IMG/VR virus record: IMGVR_UViG_3300048925_000605 | Coordinates: 1 to 22,065 of that record | DNA from: a virus | Length of the DNA stretch: 22,065 nucleotides | Strand: one strand, 5' to 3' | Shown: positions 13,095 to 20,981 of the stretch, piece after piece | Layout of the letters: every line of letters starts with the position of its first letter | How positions within the stretch are numbered: position 1 is the first letter of the stretch | Made by a program: the position numbers and the translations under genes | The notes under the pieces: generated by a model | Database searches by the model: none | What the model was told of the DNA's origin: nothing | Seen by the model: the letters and a program-made list of their open reading frames with translations, nothing else

Positions 13095-15348
13095 CGCGGG
13101 TATCCAGTTCGATCTTGTAGAAGGCGGCCGAGACGATCGAGGGCAGCGGATCCTCGGACAAGAAGGTGACGCGGCCGCCAGACTGATCGAACACGTCGTC
13201 GACCCCTTTACCGAAATCGCCGGACTGTAGCGGCGGCGCGTCGCCCATGGGCGTATCCGCCGGCCGGATGATCATGGTCTCAAGGCCACGGCCGACCGCG
13301 CCGGCGCGCAGGCCGAAAGTGTCCAGGACGCGCAGCGCCAGCTTCATGACACGCTGTTTCAGGGCGTGACTGGGCCCGGCATCGGTGCGCAGATCCGGAC
13401 GCAGCAGCGTCGCGCGGGCAGTGTACGGCAGTCCGACGACCAAAGTGTATGGCTCCGCCGGCGCGAACCCGGGAGGCAGATCGAAGCTGCCGTCTGCGGC
13501 CACGAGGATATTGCGGACCACGCCGCCGCCGGCGAGCGCAACGACCGTCTGGCCCGCCAGGTGCGTCGCGCCGGTGAAATGCCGCTGCCCGCCGGCAGCG
13601 GTGGCGCGGGTGCCGCAGTCGACGAAAAAGGCTTCCTGCTGCTCGTCGCCGATCTCGCGCCATTCCGTCTGGCGCCAGATCTCGCGCACGGCCCCCGCCG
13701 GCGTGTCGCGTTCAATCAGGGCCCACAGTTCGTCGGTCTTGCCGTCGGCGCCAACGACGGACACGACCGAAAGCGCCCGGGCGCCGCCGCCCAGCACATA
13801 GCGCGTAAAGCCTTTTACATCGCCCCGGTTCTCCGGATGCGCAACGATCTGGCCGTCCTCACGGTTCGCCAGCAGCAGGCCGTGCGGTATGCGCTGATAG
13901 GCCAGCTGCACCAGGCCGGGCCGGGTGATGTGCCGTGCCGCCGCCGTCAAGTCATTGGGGACGTAGCGATCGCTCGCCAGATCATAGCCGGCCGCCCGGA
14001 TCCGGCGGCCGCCGCGCTCCACGAAAATGGTGCTCGTGCCCACTTGGACCGGAAAGACCATCTCGCTGCCGTAGAAACTCTGGACCTCGCTGGTGATGTT
14101 GTCGCCGGAAACCGCTTCATTCGTGTTGAGCGCGCCCACCATGAGCTCGCGACTGGCGGTACCGATCAGGAGCTTGCGGTCGGCCGTCGCCCAGATCACC
14201 GGATCATCGGTGGCGAGCGTGCGCCTGAAGCCGAGATCCGCTTCAGGGGTGTTGGAGCTGGTCAGCGACTGGAAATTGACCTTGCCCGCGCCGAAGCCGC
14301 CCGACACGCAGGCGTAGATCTCGAAGTCCTTCAGGTGGACCTGGCGGCCGTTCCAGTGGATGACGATCGAGGGATAGCCGCGCCGGGGCGAGAACGCCCC
14401 GAAGGTCCACAGGTCGGTCGGAACCGTCTGCACGCTATTGGCGATGCGCCGGCGCACGATGGCATCGACCTGCGTTGGCGAGGTGTAGCCGGTGATTTCG
14501 ACGATGCCGTAGCGGTCATACATGTACCGCCATTGCACGCCGAACGTGGTGGAACTGCCATCGCCGATACGGCCATGGCGCGAGCCATCCCACTCGGCGC
14601 CGCTGTCGTGTGTCGGCACGATGTTCCCGCAGGCACCGCCCGTCATGGCCTGGTAGGCTTTTCCGTCGGAGCGGCAGTACTCCCCGATCACGATGCTGTC
14701 CGACATGGCGTCCCACGCCTTGATATCGGAGAAATCCTTCGCCTCGATGCGGAACTGCCCGCCGACATCGCCCGCCTCGAAGATCGCCGAGCTCGCGGTG
14801 ATCGTCACCGTGCCGCCTACGTTCAGCGCTCCCGAAACGGTAACGGTGATACCTTCATCGCTGTTGTCGTTGAGGAACGGCCCATTGCTCAGCGCGCTCA
14901 CACCGTACTGGAACGTGACGGCATCGGTGCGCAGGAGCGATCCAGGCGGATGCGCCGGATGATTGAGGTAGAGCCGGTCATAGCTCTGCTGCGTCGACAG
15001 ATCCTGCGCCTGCAGCGCGGTGTACGGCGTCGTCACCTCATAGGCGACGCCTGGCGCCGTCTGGATCTGCGCGCCGTTGGTGTAGAACCGGGCCTTTTCC
15101 TCGGCCCATTCGATCACATATTCTTGCGTGATCGAGAAGCGGAACGAAGTGAGCCAGGTTGATGAGGGGTCTGCCGGGCAGATATACTCAAATCCCGGCC
15201 GCTTTACGAGCGGGCCTTCATTGACCGGCACGTAATTCTCGCAGATTTCGAGGCCGTACTTGTACGCCTCACTATCCACGCGCGCGTTGAGCAGCGGATT
15301 GAGCTCACCGGCGAGGAACGCCGACTGCATGTTGCGCACGACGGTCAT
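13084..15348 (-). CDS. Tail tubular protein B (T7 gp12-like nozzle)
   Basis: 754 aa, close to the length of T7 gp12. The N-terminus MQSAFLAGELNPLLNARVD, then KYGLEICENYVPVNEGPLVKRPGFEYI, is the family signature of this tail protein in T7-like and BPP-1-like phages. The body is beta-rich (FRFSITQEYVIEWAEEKARFYTNGAQI; GSEMVFPVQVGTSTIFVERGGRRIRA). Its product forms the hexameric nozzle at the tip of the short tail, to which fibres attach. The ATG overlaps the upstream stop as ATGA, so it is coupled to tail tube protein A. Confidence 0.93.
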   Translation of the reverse strand: MTVVRNMQSAFLAGELNPLLNARVDSEAYKYGLEICENYVPVNEGPLVKRPGFEYICPADPSSTWLTSFRFSITQEYVIEWAEEKARFYTNGAQIQTAPGVAYEVTTPYTALQAQDLSTQQSYDRLYLNHPAHPPGSLLRTDAVTFQYGVSALSNGPFLNDNSDEGITVTVSGALNVGGTVTITASSAIFEAGDVGGQFRIEAKDFSDIKAWDAMSDSIVIGEYCRSDGKAYQAMTGGACGNIVPTHDSGAEWDGSRHGRIGDGSSTTFGVQWRYMYDRYGIVEITGYTSPTQVDAIVRRRIANSVQTVPTDLWTFGAFSPRRGYPSIVIHWNGRQVHLKDFEIYACVSGGFGAGKVNFQSLTSSNTPEADLGFRRTLATDDPVIWATADRKLLIGTASRELMVGALNTNEAVSGDNITSEVQSFYGSEMVFPVQVGTSTIFVERGGRRIRAAGYDLASDRYVPNDLTAAARHITRPGLVQLAYQRIPHGLLLANREDGQIVAHPENRGDVKGFTRYVLGGGARALSVVSVVGADGKTDELWALIERDTPAGAVREIWRQTEWREIGDEQQEAFFVDCGTRATAAGGQRHFTGATHLAGQTVVALAGGGVVRNILVAADGSFDLPPGFAPAEPYTLVVGLPYTARATLLRPDLRTDAGPSHALKQRVMKLALRVLDTFGLRAGAVGRGLETMIIRPADTPMGDAPPLQSGDFGKGVDDVFDQSGGRVTFLSEDPLPSIVSAAFYKIELDTRDAA

Positions 15349-15962
15349 ACGATTTCCCAGCCCGGGCGACGGTACAGATCACCGCCCCAGCGCGACGTGA
15401 TCCAGCTGCTCTCCTCGGCTTCCTCAGGCGGGTTCTCGAGACTGTCGATCTGCTTGGCCTTGCCGATCGCGTCGTCGTACTTCGCCTGGGCGCCGGCCAT
15501 GTCGAAGGCGGATCCGGAAATGCGCGGACCTGCAGCAAGCGCCAGGCGGTAGGCGAAGGCCCGCGCGAAACTTTCGTCCCATAGTGCCGGCTCGACCACG
15601 TCGCGGGCGTAGCGCACGTAGAGCGGCGCGCTGATCGAGCAGAGGATGGCCTTACCCTCGAGCGCATAGGCATCACGCGCGACCAGGCCGAGGATTTCCA
15701 CGAAGCGAAGGCAGTCCGCCGGCAGCGGGTAGCGGAATTGCCAAGGGTAAAGCTCGGCGGCAGTAACGCCCTCTTGCGCCGGAAGACCCGCGCGCTTGAC
15801 GGCAAAGTTCCAGACGCCATCGCGGATCGTAGCGCGGCGCTCGACGTCCCACACTGTCTTGAGGGTGCGCGCGACGAACGTGTCTTCGCTCAGCGAGATC
15901 AGCCGGTCTTCCGTGCCGATCGTCGCTGCGGCCAGGTTCGCAACTTGCGCTTCCGTCGCCAC
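15345..15962 (-). CDS. Tail tubular protein A (T7 gp11-like adaptor)
   Basis: 205 aa, similar in length to T7 gp11. A GTG start at 15962 has GGGAG 8 bases upstream. The N-terminal VANLAAATIGTEDRLISLSEDT and the central RRATIRDGVWNFAVKRAGL, YPWQFRYPLPADCLRFVEI are characteristic of adaptor proteins that bind the portal ring and start the tail tube. It is followed by tail tubular protein B with an ATGA overlap, the conserved gp11-gp12 pair. Confidence 0.92.
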   Translation of the reverse strand: MATEAQVANLAAATIGTEDRLISLSEDTFVARTLKTVWDVERRATIRDGVWNFAVKRAGLPAQEGVTAAELYPWQFRYPLPADCLRFVEILGLVARDAYALEGKAILCSISAPLYVRYARDVVEPALWDESFARAFAYRLALAAGPRISGSAFDMAGAQAKYDDAIGKAKQIDSLENPPEEAEESSWITSRWGGDLYRRPGWEIV

Positions 15963-15984
15963 CCCGCGAACTCCCGATGCGCGC

Positions 15985-16185
15985 TTAGTTTACCGGCCAG
16001 CGGGCGGCGAGGACGGCGGCCTTGATGTTGTCGATCGCGATCAGCGCCTCGCCCTTGGTCAGCTTGTCAGCGTCGATGTTGAGGCTGATGATGTCGCGCC
16101 CCGCCTCGGCCGCGCCGGCGGTGATGACGACGTCGCCGGAGCGCGGCTTGCCCCGGGTCATGGTGAATTTCGCGGTGAAGGCCAT
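15985..16185 (-). CDS. Small conserved-looking protein, unknown function
   Basis: 66 aa. ATG at 16185 with GGAG 8 bases upstream. An N-terminal basic beta-like stretch (FTAKFTMTRGKPRSGDVVIT) is followed by a helix with DADKLTKGEALIAIDNIKAA. It sits between the capsid-gene terminator and tail tubular protein A. I do not recognise the family; a small head-completion or neck protein would fit the position. Confidence 0.6.
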   Translation of the reverse strand: MAFTAKFTMTRGKPRSGDVVITAGAAEAGRDIISLNIDADKLTKGEALIAIDNIKAAVLAARWPVN

Positions 16186-16203
16186 AACTCATGCTCCGGT
16201 TGA

Positions 16204-16255
16204 AAAGATTGCGGGGAGCGCCAGGCTGGTGTCGACCCGGCAGGGCGCTCCCCGC
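16204..16255 (-). terminator. Strong intrinsic terminator after the capsid genes
   Basis: On the minus strand, GCGGGGAGCGCC (16255-16244) pairs perfectly with GGCGCTCCCCGC (16222-16211); the 21-base loop can pair further (GGT/ACC). AATCTTTTC follows. It lies after the decoration protein and before the 66-aa gene, separating the capsid genes from tail genes. Partial read-through would give less tail than capsid mRNA. Confidence 0.78.
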
Positions 16256-16299
16256 TGGCGGCCCGGGAGAAACATCGAGCCGCCGTCCCAGTGACGCCG

Positions 16300-16740
16300 T
16301 CAGGCGCCCGAGAGGTAGATGTCGAAGGTGGCCAGCGTGCCGGACGCGATCGCCGCGACGCCGATCGTCAGCCACAGATCCTCGTCAGTGGTCAGCGGGT
16401 CGTCGTCGCGGATAGATGCGCGAGGCCCGATCGGCGTCGGCGTATCGGTCGCGGTGACGGTCTTGCCGGTCAGGAACTTGCCTGCCGTGGTGCCGTCGCC
16501 GAGATCGAGCGTCGCGGTACCGAACGAGGTATCGGTATTGGCATCGACGCGGACCAGCTTCTCGTGGGCCTTTTTGCGGCCGAGGTAGATGCGGTCGCCA
16601 ATGGCCCAGGCAACGCCCGGGACCTTGCTGGCGGTGATGATGCGGATATGCGCGCCGACCTGGCGGCCATCGAGCTTGGCCTTGGGGGTCTGCGTACCAT
16701 CCGCCACGCCGACCTGCTGCTGTGCATAACGGTCTGCCAT
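16300..16740 (-). CDS. Putative head decoration/cement protein
   Basis: 146 aa, beta-rich with few cysteines or charged clusters (GAHIRIITASKVPGVAWAIG; ATLDLGDGTTAGKFLTGKTV; LTIGVAAIASGTLATFDIYL). ATG at 16740 has AGGGAG 8 bases upstream. It follows the major capsid gene directly, the place of the Bbp16 cement protein in BPP-1, but I see no clear sequence similarity to Bbp16. The 59-bp gap between the two genes holds only a weak 5-bp GC hairpin. A role in stabilising the head is inferred from position and composition. Confidence 0.6.
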   Translation of the reverse strand: MADRYAQQQVGVADGTQTPKAKLDGRQVGAHIRIITASKVPGVAWAIGDRIYLGRKKAHEKLVRVDANTDTSFGTATLDLGDGTTAGKFLTGKTVTATDTPTPIGPRASIRDDDPLTTDEDLWLTIGVAAIASGTLATFDIYLSGA

Positions 16741-16799
16741 TTTTCGTACTCCCTAGGAGGCGCCAGTTTCGACGGGGCCTTCCCGCCCCGCCGAACTCG

Positions 16800-17720
16800 T
16801 CAGCCCTTCACGTTGCGGATGATGCCGGTCATGCCCTCCTGCGTGCGCGAGGCAGCACAGGTGGTTCCGGCGAGGACGCCCGGCATGAAGCGCTTCTCCG
16901 GGATCTTGCCGACTTCCGTGCGCAGATCCTGCCAGCTGTTCAGGACGAGCCCGGGCTTCACCCAGAACGGCGTGAGGCGGTAGCCGTTGCCATCGGTCGA
17001 CAGGCCGCTAACCGGGCCGAGCAGCGGATTATCCAGTTCCATGTGGATGAACCTGAAGCCGAGGAGGCCGGTGATCTTGCCGCTACCGTCGTAGGTCGCG
17101 CCGTAGGCCTTCTGGAAATCGCTGCTGGTCGCCTGCATCTCGGTGTAAAGCGAGTCGTTGTCGTCGGCGGTGAGCACCATGAAGCGCGGCGCTTCGTCCG
17201 GCACATACGCCTTCGTCAGCTGCTTGTTCGCGGCGCGCACCTTGGCGGCGTTGAATTTGACCGCAGTTGCGCCGCCGACATCGACCGCGATGACGCTGGA
17301 TGCCGGGAAGGCATTGACCGTCGTGCCATCCTTGCCGGAGATGCGGTTGCCGTAGAAGCCCTCGAGGATGCGGCGGCTCTTCGAGCGCTGGATCACGCCG
17401 CCGCCGTTCATGGTCGCGGCGCCCTGCAGACCGATCGCCGTCGCCAGCTGATCGGCGTTCTCGATGATCTCGGCGTAGTACAGTTCGTTGGGCTTGGGGA
17501 TCCACACGCCGTCGAACGAAGTGCGCTGCCACTTCGTGTCGCCGTTGCGCTCGTCGTCTTCCTGCGGAACGCCGTTGCCGACGATATCCTTGATCTTGAC
17601 CTTGACCGCCGAAGCATCGTTCGTGACGGTGACTGCCTCGAGGAGCGGGTTCGTCTGAACCTGCAGTTCCATCTCGAGGTTATTCTTGTACAGCAGCTGC
17701 TGCGTATTTTCGACGGACAT
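16800..17720 (-). CDS. Major capsid protein (HK97-fold, Phage_capsid_2-like)
   Basis: 306 aa. ATG at 17720 with AGAGGG 8 bases upstream. The N-terminal helical stretch ENTQQLLYKNNLEMELQVQT is followed by FDGVWIPKPNELYYAEIIEN and a C-terminal half including GLLGFRFIHMELDNPL and GLSTDGNGYRLTPFWVKPGL, a pattern I associate with podovirus major capsid proteins of the Bbp17 type. Location after scaffold and before a decoration protein agrees. The usual length of this family is about 300-340 aa, so the gene is complete. A long leader with its own candidate promoter precedes it, fitting the need for hundreds of copies per virion. Confidence 0.87.
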   Translation of the reverse strand: MSVENTQQLLYKNNLEMELQVQTNPLLEAVTVTNDASAVKVKIKDIVGNGVPQEDDERNGDTKWQRTSFDGVWIPKPNELYYAEIIENADQLATAIGLQGAATMNGGGVIQRSKSRRILEGFYGNRISGKDGTTVNAFPASSVIAVDVGGATAVKFNAAKVRAANKQLTKAYVPDEAPRFMVLTADDNDSLYTEMQATSSDFQKAYGATYDGSGKITGLLGFRFIHMELDNPLLGPVSGLSTDGNGYRLTPFWVKPGLVLNSWQDLRTEVGKIPEKRFMPGVLAGTTCAASRTQEGMTGIIRNVKG

Positions 17721-17947
17721 AGCCGTAGCCCTCTGTTCGTAACAAAACCGGAGTGTTGCTGCGAAGGGCTAAGGGGCACGAAGGCCCGGCCTTTCTACCG
17801 TTACGACGCCACGGGTTGGCGGTGCATCCACACGGGGCCCGGGGCGTATCGAGGCTAGGCCAGGTCTCGCCTACTCCCCAGGGGTTTTGCCCCCGGGTTT
17901 CGACTGGTCGCGAAAATGAGTCTTCCGAACGATGCTGTCAAGCGACT
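17721..17947 (-). other. 227-bp intergenic leader before the major capsid gene
   Basis: No gene is seen here. The minus strand holds a hairpin CCGGGGG-CAAAA-CCCCTGG (17896-17878, one G-U pair) with no T-run after it, and a short AAGGCC/GGCCTT palindrome (17781-17793). With the promoter candidate at its start, the mRNA would have a 5' leader of roughly 185 bases, unusual in an otherwise overlapping gene cluster. Confidence 0.5.
17913..17941 (-). promoter_or_regulatory. Candidate promoter for the capsid operon
   Basis: On the minus strand a perfect TTGACA (17941-17936) is followed after 17 bases by CATTTT (17918-17913), a poor -10 with three of six matches. It begins seven bases after the scaffold stop. 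The perfect -35 in the only sizeable gap of the structural cluster makes it a reasonable promoter candidate. Confidence 0.42.
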
Positions 17948-18937
17948 TTACGCAGCGCTCTCCTGTTGCGCCGCCCAGGCACCCGCCTGGCCCTGCAGGC
18001 GGTTCCACCTCTCGTTTTCGGGAGTACCGGCGGTGCGCACTTTCAGGGCGTAGGAACGATCGGTCTTGCCCTTGGCGATCATCTGATTGATCTCCGCCTG
18101 AGCTTCGCGCCCGGTAACGCTGAAGCGGCCCTGTCCGCCCGTGATCATCACATCCTCGGCCATGCCTTCGCCAAGCTTGGACAGGATATCGAGCGCGCGG
18201 CCGGAACCCAGGGCACCACGAAGAGCGATCATCTCCTCGCGCTGCAGACCAAGCGCGCGCCCCGCCGCATCCACCGCCGCCAGCTTGGCAGACGCCTGGT
18301 CGCCCTGCTGTGTAACCCATGCTTGGGCTGCCGATTTCTGATCGGCATCATCCTTGGCGACCGCGTCCAGCTGCAGCTGCACGAAATCCTCCACGAGGCC
18401 GTTCATCAGCGCAGACGGCACGCCGCGCTCGAGCGCCTTGGGAAGCAGCGCGCCAATGAGGCCCTTATCCAGCGGCACCACAGTGCCGTCCTCGGCCTGC
18501 AGCTGCGGCAGGCTGTAGCCCTCCACCGTCTCCGGCACGCCGATCGCGCTACGCCAGGCACTGACTTCTTCGGCCGACGCGCCGTCGCCCGGGATCTTGA
18601 CGCGGCCGCTATCACGAAGCGCGGCCTGATTGTCCCGGGCGATCTTGGCCAGGCCGTTCAGATCCTTCACGCCGGCAGCCTTCGCCCAGTCGCGCAAGCT
18701 GGCCTTGTCGCCCTCGGTTTCGGCGGACAGCCCGGCAAGCCACTCCGCATCGGCCGCGCCACCCTCGCCTGCAGCAGCGCCGGCGGCACCGCCTTCGGCA
18801 CCAGCACCCTCGCCGCTCGCCGCCGCGCCCCCAGCACCGGCAGCCGCCACGGCGCCGCCCAGCAGATCCGCAGCGCCGCCAAAGCCCGCAGCCGCGCCTG
18901 CGCCCTCGCCCCCGGCCGCACCCTCATTCAATTCCAT
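17948..18937 (-). CDS. Capsid scaffolding protein
   Basis: 329 aa; the ATG at 18937 overlaps the Bbp19-like gene by 14 bases and has GGAG 7 bases upstream. Residues 1-65 are almost pure Gly/Ala/Glu, an extreme low-complexity tract. Then comes EWLAGLSAETEGDKASLRDW and the FGS-like GVPETVEGYSLPQL motif typical of podovirus and siphovirus scaffolds, followed by long acidic helices (LQLDAVAKDDADQKSAAQAW) and a basic C-terminus that should contact the capsid shell. Position between portal and major capsid agrees. Scaffold directs procapsid assembly and then leaves the head. Confidence 0.85.
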   Translation of the reverse strand: MELNEGAAGGEGAGAAAGFGGAADLLGGAVAAAGAGGAAASGEGAGAEGGAAGAAAGEGGAADAEWLAGLSAETEGDKASLRDWAKAAGVKDLNGLAKIARDNQAALRDSGRVKIPGDGASAEEVSAWRSAIGVPETVEGYSLPQLQAEDGTVVPLDKGLIGALLPKALERGVPSALMNGLVEDFVQLQLDAVAKDDADQKSAAQAWVTQQGDQASAKLAAVDAAGRALGLQREEMIALRGALGSGRALDILSKLGEGMAEDVMITGGQGRFSVTGREAQAEINQMIAKGKTDRSYALKVRTAGTPENERWNRLQGQAGAWAAQQESAA

Positions 18938-19259
18938 CGTCGATCTCCATGAGTTGCTGGACCGTCTTTTCGTCCAGGTTGAGGAAGTATTGGATCCGCA
19001 GGAACACCTCGCGCCGGCCTTCGCGTCGCGCCATCACAAGCGGATCGGGATCAAAAATCGTGTCCTGCGGACCGGCGAAACAGAAGTCGCGCAGATCCGA
19101 CAGGACCATCTCGCCGGAGCGGCGCAACTCGCCATTCTCGCCCCGGAACATCCAGCGGTAGAACCAGCCACGCGGCAGCACCGGCAGCCAGAACAGATCC
19201 TTGTAGATCCGCGAGACGCCGATCGCCGCGCGGCGGATCAGGTTTTGCATCACCGCCAC
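18924..19259 (-). CDS. Bbp19-like phage protein
   Basis: 111 aa from a GTG at 19259 directly adjoining the portal stop (TAAGTG), with GGAGG 8 bases upstream; an ATG at 19250 is an alternative. The segment LSDLRDFCFAGPQDTIFDPDPLVMARREGRREVFLRIQYFLNLDE is the recognisable core of the Bbp19 family, named from Bordetella phage BPP-1. The N-terminal 55 residues are basic and aromatic (LFWLPVLPRGWFYRWMFRGE), more than a minimal family member has. Family function is unknown; its constant position between portal and scaffold suggests a role in head assembly. Confidence 0.78.
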   Translation of the reverse strand: MAVMQNLIRRAAIGVSRIYKDLFWLPVLPRGWFYRWMFRGENGELRRSGEMVLSDLRDFCFAGPQDTIFDPDPLVMARREGRREVFLRIQYFLNLDEKTVQQLMEIDDGIE

Positions 19260-20912
19260 TTACGCGGCCTCCGAGATCTGGCCGGCCTTCGCGAAGTCGA
19301 GCGTCGCGCCCGAAGCGGCCTTCAGCATTTCCGCTTCGATCGCAGCGCGCTTCTCTTCCTCGCGCGCCTGGCGCTTGGCAGCCACCTGATCCGGGCCGCA
19401 GATCCACTCTTCCGGCACGCCGATATCCTCGGCCATGCCCGGCGCCATCGCGTCGTAGTCGAGATAATCGAGAACGGCGCCGCCATCGAGCTGGGCGAGC
19501 GGCGTCAGGGCCTCGATGTAGCGCATGCCCTTGCTGACACGCTCCGCACGGGCCATCGCCGCCAGCGGGTTCTCGTATTCCGCACGCGGCCAGGCGCCCG
19601 CCTCAAAAACCTCGGGCGGCATCGGCGGCAGCTGGCGATACCGGATCGCCAGTTCCAGTTCGCGCTGCGAAACAGGATCCTGTTTTTCCGTGGCGTAGCG
19701 GCTTGCGAACGGGCGGACCAGGACGCCCTGTTTCGCCATGACCTCGAGCACTTCTGTGGTCGTCATGCGCGAATTGGGATCCGTCAGGATCTTGTAGAAC
19801 TCCTCGAGGAACGCCTTGCGCACCTCGGCACGTTCCTGTTCGATCATCTCGAGGGCGTACGGAATGCCGTTTTCGCCGCCCGGAACACGGCCCACCAGCA
19901 ATTCGCCGCGGTCACCCATCAACCCCGCCGCGATGCCGCCAGCGCGGGTCGCAATCCGCTTGATCGTGGTATCGTCGGGGATCGCCAGAGCGGGATCCAC
20001 CGCCTTTTGCCCCGCCCGCAGTGTCGTGTGACGCATCGCGTTGAGGCCGGAAATCGTCGGCGCCTGCTTGATCGCCGGCGACCGGCCGTAGATTTCGCCC
20101 GGCGATGTCGTGTGGCGCGACACGGCGATCGGCATGGTGAAGTACCCGCTGCGGCGCAGGTAAACCTTTTCCTTCACCGCCAGCCAGCGCGAGACGATCG
20201 GCATACGCCGCCAGTCCAGCTTTTCGCGGTCCCACGAGCGGTTCGGCGCCACGACAAGCAGGAGCTCGAATTCCGTGTTTTCCTTGCCGTTGCCGGCTGC
20301 CAGCGCGTCGCGCATGTCCGGCGTTAGCGCGTCCATACCGAACTCTTTTTCAATCTGACGGGCCGTCAGCGAATAGCAGCGATGGACGGTATCGACGCGG
20401 CGCGATGCATCGACGTCGATGAAGACCTGGGAAAGGTGGAGCGTCTCATAGCTCATGCCGTACCCGGGGCGCCCGTTCACGAACATCGGGCTGGTGCCGT
20501 ACCGGCCCAGCTGGTCCCAGTCCTCGTTTGCAGCCGTGATGAAACCGGTGCTCACCGCGTGACGGATCGCGTAAAGCCGCTGGCTGGCCATCGAGCACCA
20601 CAGCTTCACCGAGCGCAGCTTCATCAACTCGGGGTTCATGAACTTGACGCGGATGTACTGCTGTTCCTCCGGCGTCGTGATCGCAACGCCGGCGGCCGCG
20701 AAGCGCTCCAGGGCCGAGATATGCGTGGTGTCGTAATTGCGCTGCCCGCGAATGTCGCCCAGCGTGCCCTTGTTGAAGCCGCCGGCGCCGTCCGGGAACC
20801 GCTCATCGATCTCGCGATAGGTGCTTTCCCAGGCCGCGCGCACGCCCTTCAGGCGTTCGTGCTCCCGCAGATCCGCCTTCGCAAGTTCCTCGTCCTGGAT
20901 ATTCTCGTTCAT
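19260..20912 (-). CDS. Portal (head-tail connector) protein, T7 gp8-like
   Basis: 550 aa from the ATG at 20912 (AAGGG 8 bases upstream), close to T7 gp8 (536 aa); the open frame extends to 20969, but that stretch is the terminator-like hairpin. Recognisable family segments include REHERLKGVRAAWESTYREI near the N-terminus, GVAITTPEEQQYIRVKF, the central GRYGTSPMFVNG and YETLHLSQVFIDVD, SPGEIYGRSPAIKQAPTISGLN, and EEFYKILTDPNSRMTTTEVLEVMAKQGVLVRP. Twelve copies form the ring at one capsid vertex through which DNA is packaged and leaves. The C-terminus is helical and charged (AAKRQAREEEKRAAIEAEML), as in the barrel region of portals. Confidence 0.94.
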   Translation of the reverse strand: MNENIQDEELAKADLREHERLKGVRAAWESTYREIDERFPDGAGGFNKGTLGDIRGQRNYDTTHISALERFAAAGVAITTPEEQQYIRVKFMNPELMKLRSVKLWCSMASQRLYAIRHAVSTGFITAANEDWDQLGRYGTSPMFVNGRPGYGMSYETLHLSQVFIDVDASRRVDTVHRCYSLTARQIEKEFGMDALTPDMRDALAAGNGKENTEFELLLVVAPNRSWDREKLDWRRMPIVSRWLAVKEKVYLRRSGYFTMPIAVSRHTTSPGEIYGRSPAIKQAPTISGLNAMRHTTLRAGQKAVDPALAIPDDTTIKRIATRAGGIAAGLMGDRGELLVGRVPGGENGIPYALEMIEQERAEVRKAFLEEFYKILTDPNSRMTTTEVLEVMAKQGVLVRPFASRYATEKQDPVSQRELELAIRYRQLPPMPPEVFEAGAWPRAEYENPLAAMARAERVSKGMRYIEALTPLAQLDGGAVLDYLDYDAMAPGMAEDIGVPEEWICGPDQVAAKRQAREEEKRAAIEAEMLKAASGATLDFAKAGQISEAA

Positions 20913-20934
20913 CGTCAGTCCCTTTCGAAGGCCG

Positions 20935-20966
20935 GAAAAGGACCGCGCCGGCATCAACCGGCGCGG
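20935..20966 (-). terminator. Terminator-like hairpin upstream of the portal gene
   Basis: On the minus strand, CCGCGCCGG (20966-20958) pairs perfectly with CCGGCGCGG (20951-20943) around a 6-base loop, followed by TCCTTTTCC. It lies 15 bases after the stop of the 256-aa gene. The T-tract is imperfect, so partial termination is likely. Confidence 0.62.
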
Positions 20967-20981
20967 CAAGTGGTCGCCTGG

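Noticed and set aside
13366-15162. A 598-codon plus-strand open frame opposite the tail tubular protein B gene
   Set aside because: Composition is typical of a mirror frame (Arg, Ala, Gly, Pro), there is no domain, and the minus-strand gene is certain.
17778-17896. Known riboswitch or tRNA in the capsid leader
   Set aside because: I could find no cloverleaf, CCA-type acceptor pairing or recognised riboswitch core; only simple hairpins are seen.
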